From Rhodoferax sp. OV413 (GTDB lineage: Bacteria; Pseudomonadota; Gammaproteobacteria; Burkholderiales; Burkholderiaceae_C): a stretch of DNA of 64,000 nucleotides. Where the stretch lies: contig CAMAWD010000001.1 in NCBI GenBank assembly GCA_945861785.1, forward strand, positions 176,995-240,994, given 5' to 3'. The notes under the pieces are model-generated. The model was not told where the DNA came from and ran no database searches. It was given only the letters and a program-made list of their open reading frames with translations. The position numbers and the translations under genes were made by a program. Positions within the stretch are counted from its first letter, which is position 1; each line of letters starts with the position of its first letter. This document shows positions 16,972 to 25,661 of the stretch, one piece after another.

Positions 16972-17952
16972 TCAGGAAAGAGGGTGGTGGCAGGCCAGGC
17001 TGTGTGTGCCGTCCCGGGCAAGGGCGGGGCGTTCACTGCGGCAACGTGCCGATGCCTGTGGGCAGCGCGCGGCATATGCGCAGCCGGGCGGCAGCTTGAA
17101 GGCGTCGGGGATTTCGCCCTGCAGCAGGGTCACCACACGGCGGCGTTGCGGGTCCGGCTCGAAGGTGCTGTCCATCAGCGCGCGGGTGTAGGGGTGGCGC
17201 GGTGCTGCCTGGGCGTCGGGCAGGATCTCGACCACGCGGCCGAGGTACATCACCACGATGCGGTTGCAGAAATAGCGCACCAGGCCCAGGTCGTGCGAGA
17301 TGAACAGGTAGGTCAGGCCCAGGTCGCTTTGCAACTGCTCGAGCAGGGCGATGATCTGCGCCTGGATCGACACGTCGAGTGATGCGGTGGGCTCGTCGAG
17401 CACCAGGAAATCGGGCTGCATGGCCAATGCGCGTGCAATGCCCACGCGCTGCTTCTGCCCCCCGGAGAGTTGGTGCGGGTAGCTGGCAGCCAATGTCGGG
17501 TTCAGGCCCACCATGGACATCAGGCTGGCGACACGGGCGTCCTGTGCCGCAGCGTCGAGCTGGACACCCTGCACCTGAAGCGGTTCGAGCACCGCGTTGC
17601 GCACGCTGTAGCGCGGGTCGATCGAGGAATACGGATCCTGGAACACCATCTGCATGCGCCGGCGCAGCGTGCGCAGTGCCGGTGGTGGTACACCGGCGAG
17701 GTCGATGCCGTCGAAGTGGATGCTGCCGCTGCTGGGCTCCAGCAGGCGCAGCACCAGGCGCGCCAGCGTGGACTTGCCACAGCCGGACTCACCCACCACA
17801 CCGGTGACGCGGCCGCGTGGCACGTCGAGGTCGACGCCACTCACTGCGGCGAGTACGCGCTTTTTTCCAAACAGGCTGGCACGGCTGCTGAAGATGCGGC
17901 TCAGGCCGCGCGCCTGGACCAGGTTCTCGGTCGCGGGTGCGGGTTCAGTCAT
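16972..17952 (-). CDS. Peptide ABC transporter ATP-binding protein (OppF/DppF type)
   Basis: This is a 326-residue ATPase with Walker A GVVGESGCGKSTLARL, signature LSGGQKQRVGIARAL, Walker B LVLDEPTASLD and the C-terminal oligopeptide extension (PRHPYTRALMDSTF, then cysteines in GCAYAARCPQASARC, a likely iron-sulfur or zinc site). The start at 17952 overlaps the upstream ATPase by 8 bp. It should pair with that protein in a dimeric ATPase. Confidence 0.88.
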   Translation of the reverse strand: MTEPAPATENLVQARGLSRIFSSRASLFGKKRVLAAVSGVDLDVPRGRVTGVVGESGCGKSTLARLVLRLLEPSSGSIHFDGIDLAGVPPPALRTLRRRMQMVFQDPYSSIDPRYSVRNAVLEPLQVQGVQLDAAAQDARVASLMSMVGLNPTLAASYPHQLSGGQKQRVGIARALAMQPDFLVLDEPTASLDVSIQAQIIALLEQLQSDLGLTYLFISHDLGLVRYFCNRIVVMYLGRVVEILPDAQAAPRHPYTRALMDSTFEPDPQRRRVVTLLQGEIPDAFKLPPGCAYAARCPQASARCRSERPALARDGTHSLACHHPLS

Positions 17953-18910
17953 GCGCGACGTCCAACCGGGCGAAGTGGCAGGCCACGCGGTGTTCTGCCT
18001 GCACGCGCAGCGCGGGCACCTCGCTCTGGCAGAGCGGCTGCGCCAAACCACAACGCGGGTGGTAGCGGCAGCCAGTTGCATAACTGCTGACGCTGGGCAC
18101 CATCCCGCTGATCCCCTTGAGGCTGCCCGGTGCCTGGCCGGCACGCGGGATGCAGGCTATCAGTGCCTGGGTGTAGGGATGGGTGGGGCGTGCAAAGATG
18201 GCGTTGACCGTGTTGCTCTCGGCCACACGGCCGGCATACAAGACGACCACGTGGTCGCAGGCTTGCGCCACTACACCCATGTCGTGGGTGATCAGCAGCA
18301 GGGCCAGGCCGCGCTGGCGCACCAGGTCGACCAGGATCTGAATAATCTGCGCCTGGATCGTCACGTCCAGCGCGGTGGTGGGTTCGTCGGCGATGATCAG
18401 TTCGGGGTCGCCGGCCAGCGCCATGGCAATCACCACGCGCTGCTTCATGCCGCCCGACATCTGGTGCGGGTACTGCTGGTGAACAGTGGCGGCGTCGGGA
18501 ATGCGCAGTTGTGTGAGCAGGTCGATGCTGCGCGCCCTGGCGGTGGCGGCGGACAGGCCCAGGTGCAACTGCCCGACCTGGTCGATCTGTGCCCCCACCC
18601 GCAACATCGGGTCGAGCGAGGTCATCGGGTTCTGCGTGATCAGCGCCATGCGGTGGCCGCGCAGCGGTCGGTAACGCTCCTCGGGCAATCCGACAAGTTC
18701 GGTGCCATCGAAACGCACCGAGCCGCCGCTGACCCGCCCGCCAATCAAAGGCAGCAGGCCCATGAGTGCCATTGCAGTCAGCGACTTGCCGGACCCCGAT
18801 TCGCCCACCAGGCCAAGGATGCTTCCTTTGTCCAACACGAACGAAATACGGTCCAGCGGCTGCAGTGCACCGATGTTCACCGAGAGGTCGCGGACTTCTA
18901 GCAGGGGCAT
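17945..18910 (-). CDS. Peptide ABC transporter ATP-binding protein (OppD/DppD type)
   Basis: This is a 321-residue ATPase with Walker [18 protein letters not shown], signature [17 protein letters not shown], Walker [13 protein letters not shown], and a C-terminal [15 protein letters not shown] followed by a cysteine cluster ([15 protein letters not shown]). It is the first gene of the peptidase operon. Such operons normally start with a binding protein and two permeases, which are absent here. Upstream of its start lies only a repeat region. Confidence 0.88.
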   Translation of the reverse strand: MPLLEVRDLSVNIGALQPLDRISFVLDKGSILGLVGESGSGKSLTAMALMGLLPLIGGRVSGGSVRFDGTELVGLPEERYRPLRGHRMALITQNPMTSLDPMLRVGAQIDQVGQLHLGLSAATARARSIDLLTQLRIPDAATVHQQYPHQMSGGMKQRVVIAMALAGDPELIIADEPTTALDVTIQAQIIQILVDLVRQRGLALLLITHDMGVVAQACDHVVVLYAGRVAESNTVNAIFARPTHPYTQALIACIPRAGQAPGSLKGISGMVPSVSSYATGCRYHPRCGLAQPLCQSEVPALRVQAEHRVACHFARLDVAHD

Positions 18911-18987
18911 GTCGGGCTACCTGAGAGGGTGGATGCATGGCGTGGTCGTTCGAAGCAGCCCGATGACCGCCCGTATACCGGCGGAGT

Positions 18988-19384
18988 GGTGTGGTGGGAC
19001 CAGGCCGACGGCGCATTCGGCTCCGCGGCTGTCCCCCGCCCTGCGGGCTCCTCCTTTATGCCGCTGCGCCGAACGCACCGCCGACCTGATCCTGCGACTT
19101 GGTCGGAGTGCGGGCGTCGGGGCCCCGAATACCGAACACCAAAGACCCAGCGTCGCGGCAGGTGCGGCCCGGCGGGGGCGATTTCTGGAGCGCCGAGGAG
19201 CGCAGCCCGAGGGTCGGTGCGCGCAGCGCACTTCGTCATCATTTTGGCCGCGGTTGTCCGAACGGAGAGAACGAAGTGAACGCAGTGAGTTCCGCGGCCC
19301 GACCCTCGGGCGAGCACCACAGGGCAGTCGGCGCGTTCAGCGCCCGACCGCTCCAGTATGAGCCCCCGCCGGGCTGCGCCTGCC
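18988..19384. repeat. Composite intergenic repeat, copy A
   Basis: Two modules are shared, in the same order and orientation, with 63570-64000. Module 1 (about 18989-19094) is the long hairpin described separately. Module 2 (19190-19384) is about 97% identical to 63806-64000 by eye. Module 2 contains a 12-bp perfect inverted repeat (19206-19217 with 19299-19310) and a small hairpin at 19326-19347. The sequence between the modules differs completely from copy B, so the modules probably moved or were shuffled independently. The region is non-coding, although high GC leaves long spurious frames open. Confidence 0.85.
18997..19092 (-). repeat. Long conserved-core hairpin, copy A (- strand sense)
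   Basis: A 24-nt left arm (18997-19020) and right arm (19069-19092) form a basal stem around a 48-nt core. The five mismatches are all A-C on the + strand and G-U on a - strand transcript. Read on the - strand, the conserved 29 nt (19030-19058) include TAAAGGAGGAG, an apical GCCC/GGGC stem with a GCA loop, and GGGGGACA. GCGGC and GCCGC flank this as an inner stem. No U-tract follows, so it is not an intrinsic terminator. It ends 86 nt upstream of the OppD-type gene start, in sense orientation. Confidence 0.75.
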
Positions 19385-19393
19385 GCGACGCGC

Positions 19394-19435
19394 GCCAACG
19401 CCAACGCCAACGCCAACGCCAGCGCCAACGCAGAC
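19394..19435 (+). repeat. Hexanucleotide tandem repeat (GCCAAC)7
   Basis: There are seven contiguous 6-bp units of GCCAAC, with one change in unit 5 (GCCAGC) and two in unit 7 (GCAGAC). They follow immediately after composite repeat A in the spacer downstream of the molybdopterin oxidoreductase gene. It is a simple-sequence tract, not a CRISPR array. Confidence 0.85.
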
Positions 19436-19504
19436 CAGGCAACGAACGCGTGCAAAGGGCCGAAAGCAGCCAGTTGATTCCGTGCGCCCAAGGACGGGTG
19501 AGCG

Positions 19505-21745
19505 TCAATCGACCGCGCACATCTCCACCGCCACCCCGCTGAGCACGGCGTTGCCGGACAGGGGGTCGCGCAGGTTTTCATCCAGCAGGTGATTGAGGTT
19601 GGCGCCGGGCCGGCTCGCTGCCAACGCGAGTTGTGCACCCGGCTGGTCGTGGCCCCAGCCGTGCGGAACGCTCACCACCCCGGGCATCATGTCCGCGCTG
19701 CAATGCACCTGCACCTCGATGCTGCGGGGGCCCTGGCTGCTGTCGCTGCTGATGCGGGCCATTGCGCCGTCGCGCAGGCCCAGGCGTTGCGCGTCTGCCG
19801 GATGGACCAGCGCGGTGCAGCGCATCGGCCCCTTGGCCAGCACCGGCAGGTTGTGCATCCAGCTGTTGTTGGAGCGCACGTCACGCCGGCCGATCACCAC
19901 CATGGGTGACGGCGCGCGTGCCAGGTCGGCCTGCGCACGCAGCACGTCATTCAGCAGCGTTGCCGGTGCCAGTTCGATACGGCCCGAGGGTGTGCGCAGC
20001 AACTCCGGGATGCGGGGCGCCAGGGCGCCCAGGTCGATGCCGCCTGCGGCGCTGCTGGCTTGCACCCGGGCCAGGTTCAGGCCACCGGGCTGCTTGCCGA
20101 ACTGGTCACCGTACGGGCCGGTGCGCAGCGCCACATCCAGCAGACGGTCGGGCCCGCGCAGTCCGGCGGTGGCCTCCAGCACCGCCGTTGCGCCATCGCC
20201 AAATAACTTGCGGGCGTCTTCGGCAAAGTTCTCATCGTCGATCTCGGCGGCGCTTTGCCCCGGGTGTTTGCCCGAAACGATGGCTGCCAGTCGCAACAGC
20301 GTCTCCCATTCGGCCGGTTGCGCCGCGTCGCGATTGAAAACGGGCGGGCTGTAGCGGGCATGGTTGCGCCAGGAAAACTGCGGAAACGCCACGTCGTAGT
20401 GCAGCTCTTCCAAGGGTGAAGGTGCGGGCAGGATCACGTCAGCATGGCGGCTGGTCTCATTGACGTAGATGTCCAGGCTGACCATGAACTCCAGGCCTTC
20501 CAGCGCGCGCGACAGGCGCGCGCCGTTCGGGGCCGACAACACCGGGTTGGTGGCGAGCGTCACCAGCGCGCGGATCTGCCCGACGCCCGGGGTCTCGATC
20601 TCTTCCATCAGGCAGCCGATCGGCAACTCGCCCATTACCTCGGGCGCGCCGCTCACCCGGCTCTTGTGGCGGCCGGTGGCCACCCCGCGCCCCGCCCCTG
20701 GCTTGCCGCTGGTGTTGCTGGCAAAAGCTGCCGCCCTGGGGAACATCGCACCCCCGGGTTCGTCCAGGTGGCCGGTCAGGGTGTTGAGCACGTCCACCAG
20801 CCAGGTGCCCAGGCTGCCGTACTCCTGGGTGCAGACGCCGATGCGCGCATAGATGCTGGCACGCGGGGACGCGGCGAGTGAGCGCGCCAATTCGCGGACC
20901 GTGCCTGCGTCCATGCCGCAGCGCGCTGCGACAGCCTCGGGGCTGAACCCGGCCACTGCCTGCGCGATGTCCTGCACGCCGGTCACGTGTTCGGCCATGC
21001 GGCCCAGCCGCACCAGGTTTTCTCCGAACAGCGTGTGCACCATGCCCAGCAGCAGGAACGCGTCGCCGCCCGGGCGGATGAAGTGGTGCGTATCGGCCAT
21101 CACCGCGGTCTCGGTGCGGCGCGGGTCGATCACCACCAGCCGGCCGCCGCGCGCCTGCATGGCTTTGGCCTTGCCGCGGAAGTCCGGCACGGTCCACATG
21201 CTGCCGTTGCTCACCACCGGGTTGGCCCCCAGCACGATCAGCAGCTCGCAACGCGCGATGTCGGGCACCGGCACACTCATCCAGTGGCCGAACAGCAGGC
21301 CGCTCGACACATGGCGCGGGATCTGGTCCAGCGTGGCGGCGGTGAATACGTTGTGGGTGCCCAGCGCCTTGGCCAGCCGCGGAATCGTGGTGAGCAGGCC
21401 GATCTTGTGCGCGGCCGGGTTGCCGATCACCAGGCCGGCGGCGTTGCGGCCGTGGGCCTGCAGGATCGGTGGCAGGCGGCGTTCTATCTCGGCCCAGGCC
21501 TGGTCCCAGCTTGCCTTCTCGAACACCCCGTTGCGCTTGACCAGCGGCGTGCGCAGGCGGTCCGGGTCTTCGTGCAGGTCCTTGAGCGCCACGCCCTTGG
21601 GGCAGATGTAGCCGGCGCTGAACACGTCGGCGTCATGGCCGCGGATGCTGATCACTTTCTGGTCGCGCACCTTGATCTCCAGACCGCAGCAGGCCTCGCA
21701 CAGGGGGCAGATGCGGTGTTGGGTGGTGTCGGCAGCATGTTCCAT
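19505..21745 (-). CDS. Molybdopterin oxidoreductase (formate dehydrogenase/DMSO reductase superfamily)
   Basis: This is a 746-residue protein. The N-terminal [4Fe-4S] motif is CPLCEACCGLEIKV followed by YICPKG. Mo-bis-MGD binding regions follow (LLIVLGANPVVSNGSMWTVP, VVIDPRRTETA, then PGVVSVPHGWGHDQPGA in the C-terminal MGD domain). No export signal is present, so it is probably cytoplasmic. The ATG at 21745 with AAGGA upstream is chosen; the longer frame overlaps the synthetase gene and is not homologous. Its position after an acyl-CoA synthetase and a reductase suggests a fatty- or aromatic-acid context; the substrate is unknown. Confidence 0.87.
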   Translation of the reverse strand: MEHAADTTQHRICPLCEACCGLEIKVRDQKVISIRGHDADVFSAGYICPKGVALKDLHEDPDRLRTPLVKRNGVFEKASWDQAWAEIERRLPPILQAHGRNAAGLVIGNPAAHKIGLLTTIPRLAKALGTHNVFTAATLDQIPRHVSSGLLFGHWMSVPVPDIARCELLIVLGANPVVSNGSMWTVPDFRGKAKAMQARGGRLVVIDPRRTETAVMADTHHFIRPGGDAFLLLGMVHTLFGENLVRLGRMAEHVTGVQDIAQAVAGFSPEAVAARCGMDAGTVRELARSLAASPRASIYARIGVCTQEYGSLGTWLVDVLNTLTGHLDEPGGAMFPRAAAFASNTSGKPGAGRGVATGRHKSRVSGAPEVMGELPIGCLMEEIETPGVGQIRALVTLATNPVLSAPNGARLSRALEGLEFMVSLDIYVNETSRHADVILPAPSPLEELHYDVAFPQFSWRNHARYSPPVFNRDAAQPAEWETLLRLAAIVSGKHPGQSAAEIDDENFAEDARKLFGDGATAVLEATAGLRGPDRLLDVALRTGPYGDQFGKQPGGLNLARVQASSAAGGIDLGALAPRIPELLRTPSGRIELAPATLLNDVLRAQADLARAPSPMVVIGRRDVRSNNSWMHNLPVLAKGPMRCTALVHPADAQRLGLRDGAMARISSDSSQGPRSIEVQVHCSADMMPGVVSVPHGWGHDQPGAQLALAASRPGANLNHLLDENLRDPLSGNAVLSGVAVEMCAVD

Positions 21746-21758
21746 GGCGTGGGTTCCT

Positions 21759-23156
21759 TCAGACGATGCGGCTCTTGTGGCTGGCCCAGTACGGGTCGCG
21801 CAAGCTGCGTTTGTAGAGTTTGCCGGTGGGCAGGCGTGGGAGTCTGTCGGTGAAGTCGACCGTGCGCGGGCATTTGTGGCGGGCCAGGTGTTCGGCACAG
21901 AACACCATCAGTTCCTGCGCCAGTTCGGGCCCGGCCTGGACACCCGCAACCATTTCCACCACCGCCTTCACCTCTTCGCCAAAGTCCTCGTTGGGCACAC
22001 CGAACACTGCTGCGTCGGCGACCTTGGGGTGCGTGACGAGCAGGTTCTCGCACTCCTGCGGATAGATGTTCACACCGCCCGAGATGATCATGAAGCTGGA
22101 GCGGTCGGTCAGGTAGAGAAAGCCATCCTGGTCGAGGTAGCCCATGTCGCCCACCGTACTCATCGTGCCATCCGCCGAGCGCGTCAACGCGGTGCGTTCG
22201 GGGTCGTTGAAATACACAAACGGGCTGGCGGTCTTGAACCAGACCTCGCCCGCTGTTCCTTGCGGCACCCTCTGGCCCTGCTCGTCCAGGATCTGCAGGT
22301 CGCCCAGCAGCACGCGGCCCACGCTGCCGCGGTGCGCCAGCCACTCGGCGCTGTTGCAGGCGGTGAAACCCAGGCCTTCGGTGGCGCCGTAATACTCGTG
22401 GATGATCGGGCCCCACCACTCGATCATTTGCTCCTTGACCGGCACCGGGCAGGGTGCTGCCGCATGGATGGCGATCTTGAGCGAGGACAGGTCATGGCGG
22501 ATGCGCTCTTCGGCCGGCAGCTTGAGCATGCGGCTGAACATGGTGGGTACCAGTTGCGTGTGCGTAATGCGGTAGCGCTCCACCAGGGCCAGGTACTGCA
22601 GCGCATCGAAGTGTTCCATGATCACCACAGTGCCGCCGTTGCGCATCGCCACACCGACGTTGCCCAGTGGCGCGGAATGGTAAAGGGGTGCAGGCGACAG
22701 GTAGACCATGCCTTCCTCGCCATGCCACAACTGGTTCACGAAGGTGAACAGGGGCAGCGGCTGGTCGGGTGGGTGTTCCGGTAGCGGGCGCAGGATTCCC
22801 TTGGGCCGGCCGGTGGTGCCCGATGAATACAGCATCGACGCGCCAAGCCATTCGTCGGCGATCTTGTGCTCGGGGAAAGCCGCCACGGCCGCGTCGAAAT
22901 CCTGCAACTGCGTGGCGCCCGCGGCGCCCGCCGCCGCTTCACCACCTCCGACCACCAGGCACAGTCTGACCCGGGGGCATTGCAACAGCGCTTCGCGGGC
23001 CACTGCCAGACGCGATTGCGACGTGATCAGCACCCGCGACTCGCTGTTGTTGACGATTTTTCGGGGTACATCGGGTGCCTCCAGTGGCCTGAATGGGGAC
23101 AGCGTGGGCCGCGGTGTCTTTCTATGCGGATTCCACCGCGAACTGCATGCCGGCAT
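21759..23156 (-). CDS. Acyl-CoA synthetase (AMP-binding), N-terminal portion missing
   Basis: The ANL-family core is clear: P-loop YSSGTTGRPKG, EYYGATEGLG, GDMGYLDQDGFLYLTDR, SGGVNIYPQE and the catalytic lysine in PTGKLYKR. Homology begins abruptly at about residue 36 (IVNNSESRVLITS), which in intact relatives is near residue 100. The first ~36 residues encoded here are in another frame over the end of the upstream reductase gene and look unrelated. About 60-70 N-terminal residues of the fold therefore appear lost by deletion. Activity is doubtful because the N-terminal subdomain is incomplete. Confidence 0.8.
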   Translation of the reverse strand: MPACSSRWNPHRKTPRPTLSPFRPLEAPDVPRKIVNNSESRVLITSQSRLAVAREALLQCPRVRLCLVVGGGEAAAGAAGATQLQDFDAAVAAFPEHKIADEWLGASMLYSSGTTGRPKGILRPLPEHPPDQPLPLFTFVNQLWHGEEGMVYLSPAPLYHSAPLGNVGVAMRNGGTVVIMEHFDALQYLALVERYRITHTQLVPTMFSRMLKLPAEERIRHDLSSLKIAIHAAAPCPVPVKEQMIEWWGPIIHEYYGATEGLGFTACNSAEWLAHRGSVGRVLLGDLQILDEQGQRVPQGTAGEVWFKTASPFVYFNDPERTALTRSADGTMSTVGDMGYLDQDGFLYLTDRSSFMIISGGVNIYPQECENLLVTHPKVADAAVFGVPNEDFGEEVKAVVEMVAGVQAGPELAQELMVFCAEHLARHKCPRTVDFTDRLPRLPTGKLYKRSLRDPYWASHKSRIV

Positions 23157-24297
23157 TTTTCTGCAGGCGCGCGATCAGCGCCACCCCCATCGCCGAGGCA
23201 GGTGTCCAGATGCCGCCGGTGGTGCCGCGAGCATCCTGCAAGAGGCATACGGCTGCTTCGGCAATCATCTTCGAGGTTGATCCATAACCCGGGTCCCGGT
23301 CGCCCTTCACTCCCACGCGGACCGTGTGGCCGGCGGCATCCTGGCCCAGGAACAACACGTCGTAGAAACCGGCCTCACGCTCGGCGCGCGACGGGCCCTC
23401 GCCGGGCTTGGGCCCACCCTCGGCCCCGAGCGACTTGTCGGCAGCAACCGCCTTGGCGATCGCTTCGCCTTTTTCGCCCGGGCCGGTGACCATCATTTCG
23501 TCGTAGACCAGGTCGGCGCCCCAGGCGTGGCCAAGCAGGAAGTTGGAACGGTGCAAATTGCGGGTGTTGATGGCTGCCATCACAAACGGAGCGACCCACA
23601 GCCCGGTGTCTTCTTCCAGCATCGGCTTGTTGCCCGATGGCTGGCGCGGCCCCTCGAAACCCGGAGTCAGCGAGAACGGGTTGCGCAGCAGGTCCATCAC
23701 GCCCGGGTCCTGCATGGCAGCCGCCATCGTGGCTTTGAGGCTGGCTGCGGTGCCGCCGGAGAACGTGCCCTTCATCTTGCGCACGCGCCCGCGTACCCGG
23801 TTGGCCGTGCCGCCGAACTGCGCCTGCATTTCGTTTTGCAGCATCAGCATGCCAAGGTCGAACGGTATCGAGTCGAAGCCGCAGGAGAAGACGATGCGCG
23901 CGCCGCTCCCCTTGGCCGATGTTTCGTGCGTATCGATCATCTTGCGCATCCAGGCCGGCTCGCCGCACAGGTCCACATAGTCGACACCGGAGGCTGCGCA
24001 GGCCGCCACCAGTTCGTTGCCATAAAGCTGGTAGGGGCCGACGGTGGTCAGCACCAGCCGGGTCTGCGCCATCAGGGCCTGCAGGCTGGCTGCATCGGCG
24101 CTGTCGGTCACGACCAGGGGCGTGTCTGCCGGAGCGCCGACCTCGTCGCGCACCGCCGCCAGCTTGTCGGCACTGCGCCCGCCCATGGCCCAGCGTACGC
24201 CACTGCCGGCCGGGTAATGCTGCAGCAGGTATTCGATGACGAGGCGGCCGGTGAAGCCGGTGGCGCCGTGGACGACGATGTCAAATGGTTTGGTCAT
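23122..24297 (-). CDS. Saccharopine dehydrogenase-like NAD(P)-dependent reductase
   Basis: This is a full-length 391-residue protein. The Rossmann fingerprint VVHGATGFTGRLVIEYLLQ is at the N-terminus, followed by VLTTVGPYQLYGNELVAACA, YVDLCGEPAWM and FSCGFDSIPFDLGMLML. It resembles the trans-acting enoyl reductase/saccharopine dehydrogenase-like group found next to acyl-CoA synthetases. It is the first gene of the three-gene unit, and its 3' end overlaps the damaged synthetase frame by 35 bp. Confidence 0.87.
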   Translation of the reverse strand: MTKPFDIVVHGATGFTGRLVIEYLLQHYPAGSGVRWAMGGRSADKLAAVRDEVGAPADTPLVVTDSADAASLQALMAQTRLVLTTVGPYQLYGNELVAACAASGVDYVDLCGEPAWMRKMIDTHETSAKGSGARIVFSCGFDSIPFDLGMLMLQNEMQAQFGGTANRVRGRVRKMKGTFSGGTAASLKATMAAAMQDPGVMDLLRNPFSLTPGFEGPRQPSGNKPMLEEDTGLWVAPFVMAAINTRNLHRSNFLLGHAWGADLVYDEMMVTGPGEKGEAIAKAVAADKSLGAEGGPKPGEGPSRAEREAGFYDVLFLGQDAAGHTVRVGVKGDRDPGYGSTSKMIAEAAVCLLQDARGTTGGIWTPASAMGVALIARLQKNAGMQFAVESA

Positions 24298-24657
24298 CTA
24301 TTTCTTTCAGAGGGCACAAGGGCACGCGGTTGGTCAGTCGCTGCGCCGGCAATCGAAGGCCGGGTGGTCAAGTCGATGATTGTGGCCGCTAAGGTACTGG
24401 AAACTGCGCATTTGCAGGTCCGTATTAACCCGTAAATGCAGGCCCCACGCAAATTGGCATAAGGAACCGCCCATGCCCAAACCCAAGAACCTCAGCGAAG
24501 ATGACTCCGCCGCTGGCCTTGGGCCATGCGGTAGTGGGCGTCCAAGGCACGCCGCACTTGCTCGTTCGCATTCCCGAACAAAGCGTCAAGCCAGCGCACC
24601 GACCTGGAAAAACGATTGAGGAAACTTGGGTGCGCTCGGGCGGGTCCACTTCAAGGT
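24298..24657. other. 360-bp spacer without a supportable gene
   Basis: Short frames exist on both strands (for example 24474-24619 + and 24425-24649 -), but none has a convincing domain or codon pattern. It separates the saccharopine-like gene start from the end of the large - strand operon. It may contain the promoter of the reductase unit (AT-richer around 24370-24440). Confidence 0.4.
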
Positions 24658-25638
24658 TCAGGTCTTCTTGCGGTAGGCATAGGTCGCATCAAACTTCTGC
24701 TTCAGGTATTCGCCCCAGGTGATGGGGTCGTACTTTGCAGGGTGACCCGGTCCCTGGCATGTCGAGATGCACTGGACCTGCACATGGTAATTGGGATCGA
24801 AGAAAAAGGGCACGGAAAATCGCTCGCGCCCCGTGGTGTTGATCACGCGATGCGGGGTGCTGATCCAGCGGTCGTTGGTCCAGCGCATCAGCATGTCGCC
24901 GATGTTCACGACAAACGTGCTGGGCACTGTCGGTACGTCGATCCAGTCGCCGTCGCGACGCTTCACCTGCAAACCGCCGACCTCGTCCTGGGCAAGGAAT
25001 GTCACGAAACCGTAGTCAGTGTGAGGGGAAATCCCGAATTCGTCGTCTGCGCGATCCAGCGGCTGGCTGGGGTAGTGCAACAGTCGCACAAATGGCATCG
25101 GCTTGTCGAAGTGGGGCACAAAGAATTCTTCTTCGATTTCCAATGCCAATGCGAACGCGCGCAGCACCTGATGACCCAGGCGCGACATCGCGACCTGGTA
25201 CGTTTCAACCGCCTCGCGAAAGCCGGACAAGCCATCGGGCCACTGGTTCGGGCCATGCAGAGGCGTATTGGCGATCACCTCCGGGTCTTGCGGTCCAAGA
25301 TCGAGGCCTGCAAGAAAACTCTCGTTCATGCTCGGCTTCGTGCCCCCAGAAACGGTCGCATTGCCCATCTGGATGAAACCACGGTGCGCGGAGTTGACCT
25401 TGACCTTCAAGCGCTCTTCCACCGGCAATTCGAAGAACCCGCGAGACGCGGCGAATGCGGCATGGATCACGGTGGGGTCGACGCCATGCCCACTCAAATA
25501 CAGAAAACCCACTGATTCTGCGGCTTGCCGGATCGCGGATGCGACGGCCTTCTTCCCACTGGCTGAACCCTCCAGGAAAGGCGCGAAGTCGACGATTGGG
25601 ACGTGCTCGGAAACCTCTTGCTCAATACCTTGTTGCAC
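24658..25638 (-). CDS. 2-oxoglutarate/Fe(II) dioxygenase, isopenicillin N synthase family
   Basis: This is a 326-residue protein. The N-terminal DIOX_N domain (VPIVDFAPFLEG, GFLYLSGHGVD) is followed by the 2OG-FeII domain with the iron triad H206-T-D208 (SPHTDYGF) and H263 (TPHRVIN), and the co-substrate arginine R273 (RFSVPFFFDPNY). It probably hydroxylates or oxidises a small molecule. It is the last gene of an eleven-gene operon with a molybdenum hydroxylase and HyuA/B proteins, 23 bp after the CoxG-like gene. Confidence 0.88.
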   Translation of the reverse strand: MQQGIEQEVSEHVPIVDFAPFLEGSASGKKAVASAIRQAAESVGFLYLSGHGVDPTVIHAAFAASRGFFELPVEERLKVKVNSAHRGFIQMGNATVSGGTKPSMNESFLAGLDLGPQDPEVIANTPLHGPNQWPDGLSGFREAVETYQVAMSRLGHQVLRAFALALEIEEEFFVPHFDKPMPFVRLLHYPSQPLDRADDEFGISPHTDYGFVTFLAQDEVGGLQVKRRDGDWIDVPTVPSTFVVNIGDMLMRWTNDRWISTPHRVINTTGRERFSVPFFFDPNYHVQVQCISTCQGPGHPAKYDPITWGEYLKQKFDATYAYRKKT

Positions 25639-25661
25639 CTTCTTTTCCCTTCTATGTTGAG

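Noticed and set aside
18997..19092. Long hairpins as intrinsic transcription terminators
   Set aside because: No U-tract follows on either strand, the loop is large and conserved, and the placement is in leaders of genes rather than after operons.
19394..19435. Short tandem units as a possible CRISPR array
   Set aside because: Six-bp units with no spacers. It is a simple-sequence repeat and no cas genes are near.
18911..19504. Possible small proteins in the repeat region (frames on both strands)
   Set aside because: The frames run through a hairpin and repeat modules that also occur elsewhere. Sequence similarity between copies is at the DNA/RNA-structure level and crosses frames.
24298..24657. 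Possible transposase remnant in the spacer
   Set aside because: Short frames with vague basic stretches only. No DDE or HUH motif, terminal inverted repeats or target duplication could be found.
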